This document shows positions 20,202 through 29,259 of a DNA stretch of 64,000 nt, in pieces. Source of the DNA: Aureimonas sp. SA4125 (lineage in GTDB: Bacteria; Pseudomonadota; Alphaproteobacteria; Rhizobiales; Rhizobiaceae); NCBI RefSeq assembly GCF_019973775.1, contig NZ_AP025032.1:4892501-4956500 (forward strand). The letters are read 5' to 3'. Under the pieces are notes generated by a model. That model was not told the origin of the DNA, did not search any database, and saw only the letters and a program-made list of their open reading frames with translations. The first letter of the stretch is position 1. Every line of letters begins with the position of its first letter. A program made the translations under genes and the position numbers.

Positions 20202-22016
20202 ATGAGCGAGACGCTGGAACGACCGCCGACCACGGACCGGGGCACGGTGGAGACCTGGCTGAGACGCTTCGAGGCGGTGCTTGCCGCCGGCGAGGCGGGC
20301 GCGGCGGCGGCCCTGTTCGGCGAGGAGAGTTTCTGGCGCGACCTCGTCAGCTTCACCTGGAACATCAAGACGCTGGAGGGGCCCGACGAGATCCGCGCCA
20401 TGCTGCAGACGGTGCTCACCAGCGTCCGGCCGCACAATTTTCGCATCGAGGAAGAGCCGTCGGAAGCCGGCGGCGTCACCGAGAGCTGGTTCACCTTCGA
20501 GACCGAGGTCGCGCGCGGCCGCGGGCATCTCAGGCTGAAGGACGGCAAGGCCTGGACCTTTCTCACCACCATGACCGAGCTGAAGGGTTTCGAGGAGCCC
20601 ATGGCCGAGCGCCGGCCGATGGGCGCCGAGCACGGCGCGGCGAAGGACAGGCTGAGCTGGCTGGAAAAACGGCAGAAGGAGGCCGAGGAGCTCGGCCATA
20701 CCACACAGCCCGAGGTGGTCATCATCGGCGGCGGCCAGGGCGGCATCGCGCTTGGCGCGCGGCTGCGCCAGCTTGGCGTGCCGACCATCATCGTCGAGAA
20801 GAACGAGCGGGCCGGCGACAGCTGGCGCAAGCGCTACAAGTCGCTCTGCCTGCACGACCCCGTCTGGTACGACCATCTCCCCTATCTCGATTTCCCGAAG
20901 AACTGGCCGGTCTTCGCCCCGAAGGACAAGATCGGCGACTGGCTGGAAATGTACACCAAGGTGATGGAGCTCAACTACTGGAGCTCGACCACGGCCAAAA
21001 GCGCCAAATTCGACGAGGGCACGAAGACCTGGGCCGTCACCGTCGAGAAGGACGGCCGGGAGATCGTCTTGCAACCGAGGCAGCTGGTCTTCGCCACCGG
21101 CATGTCGGCCAAGGCGAACTGGCCGTCATTCCCCGGCATGGAGCGGTTCAAGGGCGAGCAGCATCATTCCTCGCAGCATCCCGGCCCCGACGCCTGGAAG
21201 GACAAGCGCGCGGTGGTCGTCGGCTCCAACAATTCCGCCCACGACATCTGTGCGGCGCTCTGGGAGGCCGGGGCCGACGTCACCATGGTGCAGCGCTCCT
21301 CGACCCACATCGTCAAATCGGACTCGCTGATGGAGCTCGGCCTCGGCTCGCTCTATTCGGAAGAGGCTGTCGCCAACGGCGTGACGACCGCCAAGGCCGA
21401 CCTCGTCTTCGCCTCGCTCCCCTACCGCATCCTCCACACCTTCCAGATCCCGGTCTACGAGGCCATCCGCGAGCGTGACGCGAAATTCTACGAGGACCTG
21501 GAAAAGGCCGGCTTCATGCTCGACTGGGGCGCTGACGGCTCCGGCCTGTTCATGAAGTATCTCCGGCGGGGCTCGGGCTACTACATCGACGTCGGCGCGA
21601 GCCAGCTGATCATCGACGGCAAGATCAAGCTGAAGAGCGGCAGCGACATCGCGGAGATCACCGAGGACGGCGTCCTCCTGAAGGACGGAACGCATCTTCC
21701 CGCCGACCTCATCGTCTATGCCACCGGCTATGGCTCGATGAACGGCTGGGTCGCCGACCTCGTCGACCGCGAGACCGCCGACAGGGTCGGGAAATGCTGG
21801 GGCCTCGGCTCGGATACGCCCAAGGATCCCGGTCCCTGGGAGGGCGAGCAGCGCAATATGTGGAAGCCGACGCAGGTGGAGAACCTCTGGTTCCACGGCG
21901 GCAATCTCCACCAGTCCCGCCACTACTCGCAGTTCCTGGCCCTGCAGCTGAAGGCACGCCACGAGGGGATTCCGACGCCCGTCTACGGGCTGCAGGAGAG
22001 CTTTCACAAGAGCTGA
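20202..22016 (+). CDS. SnoaL-like domain fused to flavin-dependent monooxygenase
   Basis: A 604-residue two-part protein. Residues about 15-130 look like a SnoaL/NTF2-like alpha+beta barrel (WLRRFEAVLAAGEAG...GEESFWRDLVSF). The remainder is a flavin-containing monooxygenase-type oxidoreductase with an FAD motif GGGQGG at 176-181, a second dinucleotide motif at 341-348 (GSNNSAHD, where the canonical form is GSGxSA), and ATGYGS near the C-terminus. Such fusions are annotated as NAD(P)-binding or FMO-like monooxygenases of unknown substrate. The ATG at 20202 is preceded by ggggag at a good distance. It stands alone between the hydroxyacid dehydrogenase and an HNH gene. Confidence 0.85.
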   Translation: MSETLERPPTTDRGTVETWLRRFEAVLAAGEAGAAAALFGEESFWRDLVSFTWNIKTLEGPDEIRAMLQTVLTSVRPHNFRIEEEPSEAGGVTESWFTFETEVARGRGHLRLKDGKAWTFLTTMTELKGFEEPMAERRPMGAEHGAAKDRLSWLEKRQKEAEELGHTTQPEVVIIGGGQGGIALGARLRQLGVPTIIVEKNERAGDSWRKRYKSLCLHDPVWYDHLPYLDFPKNWPVFAPKDKIGDWLEMYTKVMELNYWSSTTAKSAKFDEGTKTWAVTVEKDGREIVLQPRQLVFATGMSAKANWPSFPGMERFKGEQHHSSQHPGPDAWKDKRAVVVGSNNSAHDICAALWEAGADVTMVQRSSTHIVKSDSLMELGLGSLYSEEAVANGVTTAKADLVFASLPYRILHTFQIPVYEAIRERDAKFYEDLEKAGFMLDWGADGSGLFMKYLRRGSGYYIDVGASQLIIDGKIKLKSGSDIAEITEDGVLLKDGTHLPADLIVYATGYGSMNGWVADLVDRETADRVGKCWGLGSDTPKDPGPWEGEQRNMWKPTQVENLWFHGGNLHQSRHYSQFLALQLKARHEGIPTPVYGLQESFHKS

Positions 22017-22147
22017 GATCGGGGCGCCGTCGGTATCGCGGCGGAGCCGATCGGGCTATTGCAACGCCCGCCCGGCGGCGGCGAGGGATGGGGCGGGTCC
22101 TTGGCCGCAGCGCCACGGCGAAGCTGATCGGCCTCAGGCGGGCAGTC

Positions 22148-22474
22148 CTATCGTCCGGACTTCGTCGCGGAGTGGAAGTCGGCGGGCTTGCCCGCGACCC
22201 ATCTCACGAAGCGGGCGACCGTCTCGTTGTCGGTGAGGGGCGTTCCGCTTTCGGCATGGCGAACGAGTTCGCTTGCCGAGAAATTGGCGTCGATGGTCTC
22301 GCGGCAGATCGGATGGACCGGCACGGTGTCGCGGCCGCCCCGGCTTTTGGGAACAGGGTGAAACCGGTCGACCGTCTTTCCCAAGTCACGCCCGCACAGC
22401 CAGCAGGGAACGGCCGGCGCGCTCTCGGCCGCCTCGTCCACCAGCCAGGACGCGTCCCTGATCTTGCGTGCCAT
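22148..22474 (-). CDS. Small HNH endonuclease-like protein
   Basis: A 108-residue protein with HNH-type features. A zinc-binding knuckle Cys24-x2-Cys27 is followed by DRFHPVPKSRGGRDTVPVHPICRETI, with His39, His54 and Cys57 in the HNH spacing, followed by a helical tail. It may be a nuclease or a degenerate DNA-binding relative. No phage, toxin or restriction partner is adjacent. It is convergent with the monooxygenase gene. Its AT-rich upstream DNA is the largest gene-free stretch of the window. Confidence 0.72.
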   Translation of the reverse strand: MARKIRDASWLVDEAAESAPAVPCWLCGRDLGKTVDRFHPVPKSRGGRDTVPVHPICRETIDANFSASELVRHAESGTPLTDNETVARFVRWVAGKPADFHSATKSGR

Positions 22475-23152
22475 GTCTCAACTCCCACTCCGCCGGCACG
22501 GCATGCCAGAGGCCATCCGACATGCGCCGGCTTTCGAACGCATCTTCTAAGACGAGCAATTTCAGATTTTTGCAAGAATGTCAGCGGCTGCGCCAAAGCC
22601 GGAAGCGCAGGGAGCGCAGAACGAGGGGGCAAAAGTGATGGCGGGCATCCACGCAAGACAGCCTCGGCAACTCACAAGCCAGGTCATGACGAGCGCCCGG
22701 TTTTCGCAACCCGTGCAAGGTGAAGGCGGCAGTTCAAATCTGCTCGCCCTTGTTGAACGCGCGCACCGTCCTGCGAAGGAAAGGACCTCCGATACCGCCG
22801 CCAGGCTCGCACCCGGATGCCGCCGCGCACGCTTCAGCGGCGCCCTGCATCCTGGCCGCAACCGCAAGCCGGGGCGCCGTTTGGGGCCCTTGTGGAAGAG
22901 GTGGCCAAAGGCATGCGCCGCCGCCGGGTTCCACCGCACGATTGTCTCTTGCCGGCTTTGCGAAACTCATATCCTAGTTAGCGATCTGCGTGCTTTCGCA
23001 AGGTTGCTGGGAGGCTGCCGCGAAGCCGGATCCGGGATCTGCGACAGGCCGCGCCCGACGGGCGTGACCCGGCCGCAGCCTCTCGGCAGAGGACTGACGC
23101 TGTCCCTCAGACGGGGGCTGCGCAGATGATCGTATCCTGGGGAGGAAACAGC
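22475..23152. other. 678-base region without a convincing gene
   Basis: I find no supported gene here. Open frames on both strands lack ribosome binding sites and family features, and their composition is proline/arginine-rich, as expected of shadow frames. An imperfect hairpin at 22723-22751 has a central loop and stem (ggcag-ttcaaat-ctgct) that satisfy the pattern of a tRNA T-arm, but no matching acceptor, D or anticodon arm can be folded. The promoter of the following ABC transporter must lie near the 3' end, and I cannot place it confidently. Confidence 0.5.
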
Positions 23153-24313
23153 ATGACATTCCAGCCGACATCACCGAAGCGGCGTCGCGGCCCTTTCATT
23201 GCCGGGCTTGCCGTGACGGCCGCCGTGCTCGCCATGACGGCCGGCGCGAAGGCTGCGGGACCGGAGATCGTTTCCGGTCCGAGCGCCGATCCCGAATGCT
23301 ACAAGCCGCTGACCGCCGAGACGAAGTTCTTCCAGTATCCGAAGAAGGAAGGTCCCTACCGCGTCGCGCTGGCCAACGGCTTCATCGGCAACACCTGGCG
23401 AATCCAGATGGTGCAGACGGCAAAGGCCTATGCCGAGCAGCCCGAGGTGAAGGCGAAGCTGAAGGAATTCAAGGTGGTCTCGACGGGCGACGACGTCGCG
23501 GCGCAGATCGCCGCCGTCGATAACTTCATCAACTCCGGTTACGACGCGGTCATCGTCAACGCGCAGAACCCGACCGCCTTCAAGCCGGTGATCAAGCGCG
23601 CCAGGGCCGCGGGCGTCGTGCTCGTGGCATTCGACAATACGCTGGACACCGACGAGGCGATCAATGTCAACGTCGACCAGAAGGGCCTCGGCAAGCTCTG
23701 GGGCGAGTGGCTCGTCAAGAACGTTCCCGGCGGCAAGGGCAAGCTCCTGGAAGTACGCGGTGTCACCGGCACCTCGGTCGATCGCGACCGCCATGACGGC
23801 ATCCAGGAAGTTCTGGCCGCCTCTCCGGGCCCCTGGGAGACGGTCGAGGTCGTCGGGCGCTGGGATGACGGCACCGCGCAGAAGGTCGTGGCCGATGCCA
23901 TTGCGGTGCACAAGGCGTTCGACGGCGTCTCCGTGCAGGGCGGCTCGACCGGAACGGTGCGCGCCATGATCGACGCCGGGCACCCCTTCGTTCCCGTCGG
24001 TGGCGAGACGGAAAACGGCTTCCGCAAGCTTTGCTCCGAGCATTCCAAGGATGGGCTGAAATGCACCTCGGCGGGCAGCGGTCCGGCGCAGGTGGCCGTC
24101 GCCATGAAGACGGCGCTGGCCGCCCTGGAGGGCGAGGTGGTGCCGCAGTCGATCGCGCTGCCGCTCTCGATCGTGTCCGATCCCGACTTCAAGGACGGCG
24201 AGAGCTTCTACGCCAAGGAGACCGACAACTTCTTCGTCGGCAATTCCTTCCCGACCTGCGGAATCAACTTCACCGCGCAGGAAATCATGGGCCAGACCGA
24301 GGTCAACCAGTAG
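23153..24313 (+). CDS. Sugar-type (CUT2) ABC transporter substrate-binding protein
   Basis: A 386-residue periplasmic binding protein of the ribose/galactose type (Peripla_BP_4). A signal peptide (KRRRGPFIAGLAVTAAVLAM, cleavage near AKA-A at about 31) precedes YRVALANGFIGNTWRIQMVQ, VDNFINSGYDAVIVNAQNP and VAFDNTLDTDEAINVNVDQ, which are typical of the family. Unusually it contains four Cys (PECYKP, RKLCSEH, LKCTSAG, FPTCGIN), enough for two disulfides. GGAGGAAA lies about six bases before ATG 23153. It is first in an operon with an ATPase and two permeases. The ligand is not identifiable. Confidence 0.9.
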   Translation: MTFQPTSPKRRRGPFIAGLAVTAAVLAMTAGAKAAGPEIVSGPSADPECYKPLTAETKFFQYPKKEGPYRVALANGFIGNTWRIQMVQTAKAYAEQPEVKAKLKEFKVVSTGDDVAAQIAAVDNFINSGYDAVIVNAQNPTAFKPVIKRARAAGVVLVAFDNTLDTDEAINVNVDQKGLGKLWGEWLVKNVPGGKGKLLEVRGVTGTSVDRDRHDGIQEVLAASPGPWETVEVVGRWDDGTAQKVVADAIAVHKAFDGVSVQGGSTGTVRAMIDAGHPFVPVGGETENGFRKLCSEHSKDGLKCTSAGSGPAQVAVAMKTALAALEGEVVPQSIALPLSIVSDPDFKDGESFYAKETDNFFVGNSFPTCGINFTAQEIMGQTEVNQ

Positions 24314-24332
24314 ACCGCGATCTCTTCATTCC

Positions 24333-24365
24333 GGCCCGGGGACGGCACGTCGCCGCCTCCGGGCC
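24333..24365 (+). other. Intercistronic hairpin between binding protein and ATPase genes
   Basis: GGCCCGG (24333-24339) and CCGGGCC (24359-24365) form a 7-bp GC stem in the 92-base spacer. Hairpins at this position commonly stabilise the binding-protein mRNA and reduce downstream expression. That role is inferred by analogy. Confidence 0.5.
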
Positions 24366-24405
24366 CCGGATCCCATGGCCTTTGCCGGAAAGGGCGTTCT
24401 GACCC

Positions 24406-26007
24406 GTGCGCGATTTCTCTTCCCCGTCGAGGCCATTGCCCGGCCAGGCGTCGAACCCGTCCGTGACGCGGCAGATCTCCGGCGTGGACGGCGGCCTCGC
24501 GCCGGTCCTCGAGCTTCGCGGCGTTTCCAAGCGCTATGGCGGCGTCGCGGCGCTGACGGATGTCGATTTCGCCGCCCGGCCCGGCACGATTCACGCCGTG
24601 CTCGGCGAAAACGGGGCCGGAAAGTCGACGCTGATCAAGATCGCATCGGGCGTCACGGATCCCAGCGACGGCGACGTCTATGTCGACGGCCACAAGGTCG
24701 TCTTCCGCAACCCGGTCCAGGCGATGGCCGCCGGCGTCGTCTGCGTCTTCCAGGAACTGTCGCTGATCCCGGACATGACGGTGGCCGACAACCTGTCCAT
24801 CGTCGATCCGCCCCGTCGTTTCGGCCTGATCGACGGTCGGGCGCAGCGGCGCCGGGCGAGCGAGCTCCTCGCCCTCGTCGGTTGCGAGGACGTGCATCCG
24901 AGCGAACTGGTGAAGAACCTGCCGCTCTCGCGGCGCCAGATGGTGGAGATCGCCAAGGCGCTCGCCAAGAAGCCGAAGGTGCTGATCCTCGACGAGGCGA
25001 CGTCGGCCCTGACCGCCGAGGACGTGAAGCGTGTCTACGCGATCATCCGTCGCCTGCGCGGCGAAGGGGTGGCGATTCTCTACGTGTCGCATCGCATGCA
25101 GGAGATCGAGGACCTTGCCGATGTCGCGAGCGTCTTTCGCAACGGCCGGCACATCGAGACTTTCCGCAAAGGCGCCCGCTCGGTCGACGAGATCGTGCAG
25201 ATGATGATCGGACGGGAGGTGACCCATCCCTATCCCGAAAAGCCGGCGCCATCGCCGGACGCGCCGGTCGCTCTCTCGGCCCGCGATCTGACCTGGGGGC
25301 GCGAACTTCGCGGCATATCGCTGGAGGTGAGGAAGGGCGAGATCGTCGGGCTTGGCGGGCTCGACGGCCAGGGTCAGCGCGAACTTCTCCTGGCGCTCTT
25401 CGGCGTCCTGAAGAACGTGTCGGGGACGATCGACGTCGGCGGCCGGCCGGTCAAGATCGACGGTCCGCGCGCGGCCATGCGCTGCGACCTGCCGCTCGCG
25501 CTAATCCCCGAGGACCGCAAGACCGAGGGGCTGATGCTGGCGATGAGCGTCGAGGACAATATGAGCCTTGCCGCCCTGTCGCGCTTCAAGTCCGGCCTGT
25601 CGATCGACCGAAGCCGCGAGGCGGCCGCGATCGGGGACATGGTACAGAGCCTGAAGGTGAAGGCGGGGGACCTCTCGGCGCCGGTCTCGAACCTGTCCGG
25701 CGGCAACCAGCAGAAGGTCGTGCTGGCCAAATGGCTGATGACCCGCCCTGGGATCATTCTCTTGAACGATCCGACCCGGGGAATCGACGTCGGCACGAAG
25801 CAGGAGATCTACCGCCTGCTGCGCGACCTGGCCGGGCAGGGTCTGGCCGTCCTCTATTACTCCACCGACTATGCCGAACTGATCGGCTGCTGCGACCGCG
25901 TCCTCGTGATGTACGGCGGGAAGGTCGCGCGCGAACTCGCCGGCGAGACGCTGAACGAGACGACCATGATCGAGACCGCCTTCAACGTCGGGGAGCATGC
26001 TGCGTGA
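24406..26007 (+). CDS. CUT2-family ABC transporter ATP-binding protein (RbsA/MglA-like)
   Basis: A 533-residue double ATPase of the ribose/galactose class. The first nucleotide-binding domain has Walker A GENGAGKS at 67-74 and a signature of the LSRRQMVEIAKAL type, with Walker B LILDEATSAL. The second domain begins near residue 285 and has an LGGLDGQGQRE degenerate Walker A and the signature SGGNQQKVVLAKWL, followed by ILLNDPTRGIDVG. This half-degenerate pattern is normal for the family. The GTG start overlaps no other gene, and the stop overlaps the next gene by four bases (GTGA), indicating translational coupling. Confidence 0.93.
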   Translation: MRDFSSPSRPLPGQASNPSVTRQISGVDGGLAPVLELRGVSKRYGGVAALTDVDFAARPGTIHAVLGENGAGKSTLIKIASGVTDPSDGDVYVDGHKVVFRNPVQAMAAGVVCVFQELSLIPDMTVADNLSIVDPPRRFGLIDGRAQRRRASELLALVGCEDVHPSELVKNLPLSRRQMVEIAKALAKKPKVLILDEATSALTAEDVKRVYAIIRRLRGEGVAILYVSHRMQEIEDLADVASVFRNGRHIETFRKGARSVDEIVQMMIGREVTHPYPEKPAPSPDAPVALSARDLTWGRELRGISLEVRKGEIVGLGGLDGQGQRELLLALFGVLKNVSGTIDVGGRPVKIDGPRAAMRCDLPLALIPEDRKTEGLMLAMSVEDNMSLAALSRFKSGLSIDRSREAAAIGDMVQSLKVKAGDLSAPVSNLSGGNQQKVVLAKWLMTRPGIILLNDPTRGIDVGTKQEIYRLLRDLAGQGLAVLYYSTDYAELIGCCDRVLVMYGGKVARELAGETLNETTMIETAFNVGEHAA

Positions 26008-26984
26008 GAGATCTCGGCTTCTTCGTCCGCCATCACCGCGGCCTTCTCGGCGCCATCTTGCTCTTCGCCGCCATGTTCGCCCTCTACATCTCCAACCACT
26101 CCGCAGGTCTGACGCCGGCGGTGGCGACGACGGCCACGAACAAGGCGGTTCTCCTGGCGCTGGTGGCGATGGCTCAGACCTTGCCCGTCCTGACGCGCGG
26201 TCTCGACCTGTCGGTCGGCATGGTCTTCGTCCTGGCCAATTGCGTCGCCTCGTCCATCGTCGTCGGGACGCCGGGCGAGGGGGCGCTCGGCATCGTCGTG
26301 GTGCTCGGCATCGGCGCACTCGCCGGGTTCCTCAATGGCGCCATCGTCGTCTGGGGACGGCTGCAGCCGATCATCACGACGCTGGCGACGGGCGCGATCT
26401 TCTACGGTCTAGCGCTCATCGTGCGGCCGGGCCCCGGCGGAGACGTCCAGTCCGACATCGCCGACATGCTGACGGGTCAGATGTTCGGGACGGTTCCGGC
26501 CGCCCTCGCGGTGCTCCTCGCCGTCGTCGTCTTCGTCTGGGTCCCGTTCCGCCGTTCGGTCCTCGGGCGCGCGGCCTATGCGACGGGCTCGAACGAGCAG
26601 GCCGCCTACATGTCGGGAGTGCCGGTCCAGCGGGCAAAACTCCTGGCCTACACGCTGTCGGGCTTTCTCGCCTCGATCGGCGGCCTGATGCTGACCTTCA
26701 ACACCTATTCGGGCGAAGCCTCCGCGCCGATCGCCGGCACCTACACGCTGAATTCGATCGCCGCCGTCGTCATTGGCGGAACCTCGCTCTTCGGCGGCTG
26801 GGGCTCGGCCATCGGCTCGATCTTCGGCGCTTTCGTGCTGCGGACGATCGAGGATCTCCTCTTCGTCTTCGATTTCGATCCGCTCTGGCAGCCGCTGTTC
26901 CAGGGCGTCGTGCTCCTGGCCGCGGTCTCGCTCGGCGCCATTCGCATGCTGCGCATCCGCAACCGGCTGGAAGTCCTGGCGTGA
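26004..26984 (+). CDS. CUT2-family ABC transporter permease 1 (RbsC-like)
   Basis: A 326-residue inner-membrane permease of the BPD_transp_2 type. Hydrophobic segments cover most of its length. The family motif LTRGLDLSVGMVFVLANC is near residues 63-80, and FRRSVLGRAAYATGSNEQAAYMSGVPV is the cytoplasmic EAA-like loop that couples to the ATPase. The GTG start has ggggag nine to fourteen bases upstream and overlaps the ATPase stop. The 3' end overlaps the next permease by four bases. Confidence 0.9.
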   Translation: MRDLGFFVRHHRGLLGAILLFAAMFALYISNHSAGLTPAVATTATNKAVLLALVAMAQTLPVLTRGLDLSVGMVFVLANCVASSIVVGTPGEGALGIVVVLGIGALAGFLNGAIVVWGRLQPIITTLATGAIFYGLALIVRPGPGGDVQSDIADMLTGQMFGTVPAALAVLLAVVVFVWVPFRRSVLGRAAYATGSNEQAAYMSGVPVQRAKLLAYTLSGFLASIGGLMLTFNTYSGEASAPIAGTYTLNSIAAVVIGGTSLFGGWGSAIGSIFGAFVLRTIEDLLFVFDFDPLWQPLFQGVVLLAAVSLGAIRMLRIRNRLEVLA

Positions 26985-27970
26985 CCGATCTTCTCTCCCC
27001 TCCCGTCTCGCCGGCGCGGCTTGCCCGCTTCGGTCTCGATCGCTCCGTCATGATCGCCTTTGGCTGCATCGCCGTTCTTCTGGCCGGCGGCGCGATGTAT
27101 TCACGCGAGTTCCTGTCGCCGGAATATCTTCTCCAACAGCTGCAGATCAGCGCCTTCCTCGGTGTCATCGCCTCGGGCGCGATGCTGGTGATCCTGATCG
27201 GGCATATCGATCTCTCGATCCCCTGGACGGTGACGCTCGGCGCGATGATGGCGACGGCGGTGGCGGGCTGGTACGGCACCCCCGGCGAGATCCTCGCCAT
27301 TCCGGCCGGCATACTCTGCGGCGCGCTGGTCGGTCTCGTGAACGGGCTCGGCGTCGCCTATCTCCGGCTGCCGTCGATGATCTTCACCCTCGGGATGAAC
27401 GCGGTGGTGCAGGGATTGATGGTGCTTCACACGGGCGGCTCGGCCCCGCAGGATCATGCGACCGACGCCATGCACTTTCTGGCGGTCGCCCGGCCGATCC
27501 TCGGCATTCCGAATGCGCTCTTCATGTGGATCATCGTCGGCGCGGCGGTGATCTTCCTCCTCAACCGGACCGCCTTCGGCCGGCGGGTCTATGCGGTCGG
27601 CAACCGGGAACAGGCGGCTTATCTTTCCGGCGTCAACACCAATGCCGTCATCATCGGCTGCTTCGTTCTCTCCGGGGCCGCGGCGGCTTTCGCCGGGGTG
27701 CTCCTGGCGGGCTATTCGACCAAGGCCTACCAGGCCATGGGCGACAGCTATCTCCTGCCAGCCATCGCGGCCGTTGTTCTCGGCGGCACGAACGTCCTCG
27801 GCGGCCGCGGCAATTATCTCGGCACGATCGCCGGCGTCATCCTGATCACCCTCCTGCAATCGATCCTCGCCGTGATGCAGATGGAGGAAGCCGGCCGTCA
27901 GATCATCTACGGAACCGTCATCATCGTGATGCTGCTCGCCTACGGCCGCGGTGATGTCGCGAGGCGGTAG
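26981..27970 (+). CDS. CUT2-family ABC transporter permease 2
   Basis: A 329-residue RbsC-like permease. It shows the conserved LIGHIDLSIPWTVTLGAMM segment and the coupling loop FGRRVYAVGNREQAAYLSGVN. It overlaps permease 1 by four bases (GTGA), so the two probably form a heterodimeric channel rather than the homodimer of the E. coli ribose system. With the binding protein and ATPase it completes one importer, predicted for a sugar or polyol. Confidence 0.9.
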   Translation: MTDLLSPPVSPARLARFGLDRSVMIAFGCIAVLLAGGAMYSREFLSPEYLLQQLQISAFLGVIASGAMLVILIGHIDLSIPWTVTLGAMMATAVAGWYGTPGEILAIPAGILCGALVGLVNGLGVAYLRLPSMIFTLGMNAVVQGLMVLHTGGSAPQDHATDAMHFLAVARPILGIPNALFMWIIVGAAVIFLLNRTAFGRRVYAVGNREQAAYLSGVNTNAVIIGCFVLSGAAAAFAGVLLAGYSTKAYQAMGDSYLLPAIAAVVLGGTNVLGGRGNYLGTIAGVILITLLQSILAVMQMEEAGRQIIYGTVIIVMLLAYGRGDVARR

Positions 27971-28094
27971 TTCCGACCGCCCACCGGCGGCCCCCGCTGC
28001 CATGAGCCGGCGGCCCCGGCAGTTCCTCATTCCCGAGCGGTCCTGCCGCTCCCAGCGCACAAAGCAGCAAAAGCAGCCGTTCACTTTCCTCAGA

Positions 28095-28123
28095 CTAAAG
28101 CGGGATGGCTTTTCTTCGAATCG
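28095..28123. repeat. Dispersed 29-bp repeat, copy 2
   Basis: This sequence matches the reverse complement of 18227-18255 at 28 of 29 positions. It lies between the second permease and the 3' end of the convergent CUT1 ATPase gene. The flanking inverted arm seen at copy 1 is not found here. Confidence 0.85.
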
Positions 28124-28147
28124 AACCCTCGGCCTATCGAAGCGGTC

Positions 28148-29227
28148 TCAGTTGATGCGACGGCCATCACTCGAATTGAAGAGATGAACCCGTTCTCCCC
28201 GCCCCGCCACCGAAATGCGCTCGCCGACGTGGACCGTGCTGGTCCGAGGGAACTCCACCGTCATCATCCGGTCTCGGCCGATGTCGATATAGCCAAAGAT
28301 CTGGCTGCCCAGCCGCTCGACGACCGACAACTCGCCTGTGAACCACGCCGCCTCGGAAGAGCAGACTTCGAGATCTTCCGAGCGAATGCCGAGCGTGACG
28401 CGCTCGAGGGCGCGAGGGGCATCGGGAAGCGGCACATCGACCTCGCCGATGGGCAAACGGAGCCGAAGGTGGCCGTCCCCACCAGCCACGACATCGCAAT
28501 CGAGCGTGTTCATTGTCGGACTGCCGATGAACTTCGCCACGAAGAGTGTCTGAGGTCGGTGATAGAGGTCGAGCGGCGCTCCGACCTGCTCCATGTTTCC
28601 CCCGTTCATCACCACGATCCGATCTGCCAGGGTCATGGCCTCGACCTGATCATGCGTGACGTAGACGGTCGTCGCCTTGATGCGCCGATGAAGCTTGGCA
28701 ATCTCCAATCGCATCTCGACACGCAGCGCCGCGTCGAGATTGGACAGAGGCTCGTCGAAGAGGAAGGCATCGGGATCGCGCACGATGGCGCGCCCCATGG
28801 CGACGCGCTGGCGCTGGCCACCAGAGAGTTGCGCGGGAAGTCGAGCAAGAAACGGATCCAGCTTCAGGATGGCGGAAGCCGCCTTGACCTTCTCGGCGAT
28901 GGCGGAGGGATCGGCGTTTCGCATCTTCAGGCCGAAGGCCATGTTGTCCTCGACGCTCATGTGCGGATAGAGCGCGTAATCCTGGAACACCATCGCGATG
29001 TTGCGCTCGGCCGGGGGCAGGTGCCCGACGGAGCGTCCGCCGATCACGAGATCGCCGGCGGTAATTTCCTCCAGTCCCGCAATCATCCTCAGGAGCGTGG
29101 ACTTGCCGCAGCCGGACGGGCCGACGAGGACGACGAACTCGCCGCTCGCGATCTCGAGGTCGATCCGCTTGATCACATTCACTGAGCCGTAGTCCTTGCG
29201 GATGGCCTTCAAGGCGATGGCTGACAT
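28148..29227 (-). CDS. CUT1-family ABC transporter ATP-binding protein (UgpC/MalK-like)
   Basis: A 359-residue ATPase that energises carbohydrate import. Walker A GPSGCGKST lies near residues 37-45, the signature LSGGQRQRVAMGRAI near 135 and Walker B DAFLFDEPLSNLDA follows. A C-terminal TOBE-type regulatory domain of about 120 residues (LGIRSEDLEV) marks the MalK/UgpC class. It is transcribed away from the GntR gene, with the matching binding protein and permeases on the other strand from 30999. No other complete CUT1 set lacking an ATPase is present here, so this one probably serves that transporter. Confidence 0.92.
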   Translation of the reverse strand: MSAIALKAIRKDYGSVNVIKRIDLEIASGEFVVLVGPSGCGKSTLLRMIAGLEEITAGDLVIGGRSVGHLPPAERNIAMVFQDYALYPHMSVEDNMAFGLKMRNADPSAIAEKVKAASAILKLDPFLARLPAQLSGGQRQRVAMGRAIVRDPDAFLFDEPLSNLDAALRVEMRLEIAKLHRRIKATTVYVTHDQVEAMTLADRIVVMNGGNMEQVGAPLDLYHRPQTLFVAKFIGSPTMNTLDCDVVAGGDGHLRLRLPIGEVDVPLPDAPRALERVTLGIRSEDLEVCSSEAAWFTGELSVVERLGSQIFGYIDIGRDRMMTVEFPRTSTVHVGERISVAGRGERVHLFNSSDGRRIN

Positions 29228-29259
29228 GGGTCTCCTTCCGACCGCTTGATCTTTCGTCT

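Noticed and set aside
22681..22760. Possible tRNA gene
   Set aside because: Only the T-arm pattern can be found. No acceptor, D-arm or anticodon arm with a T at position 33 can be folded and there is no CCA end.
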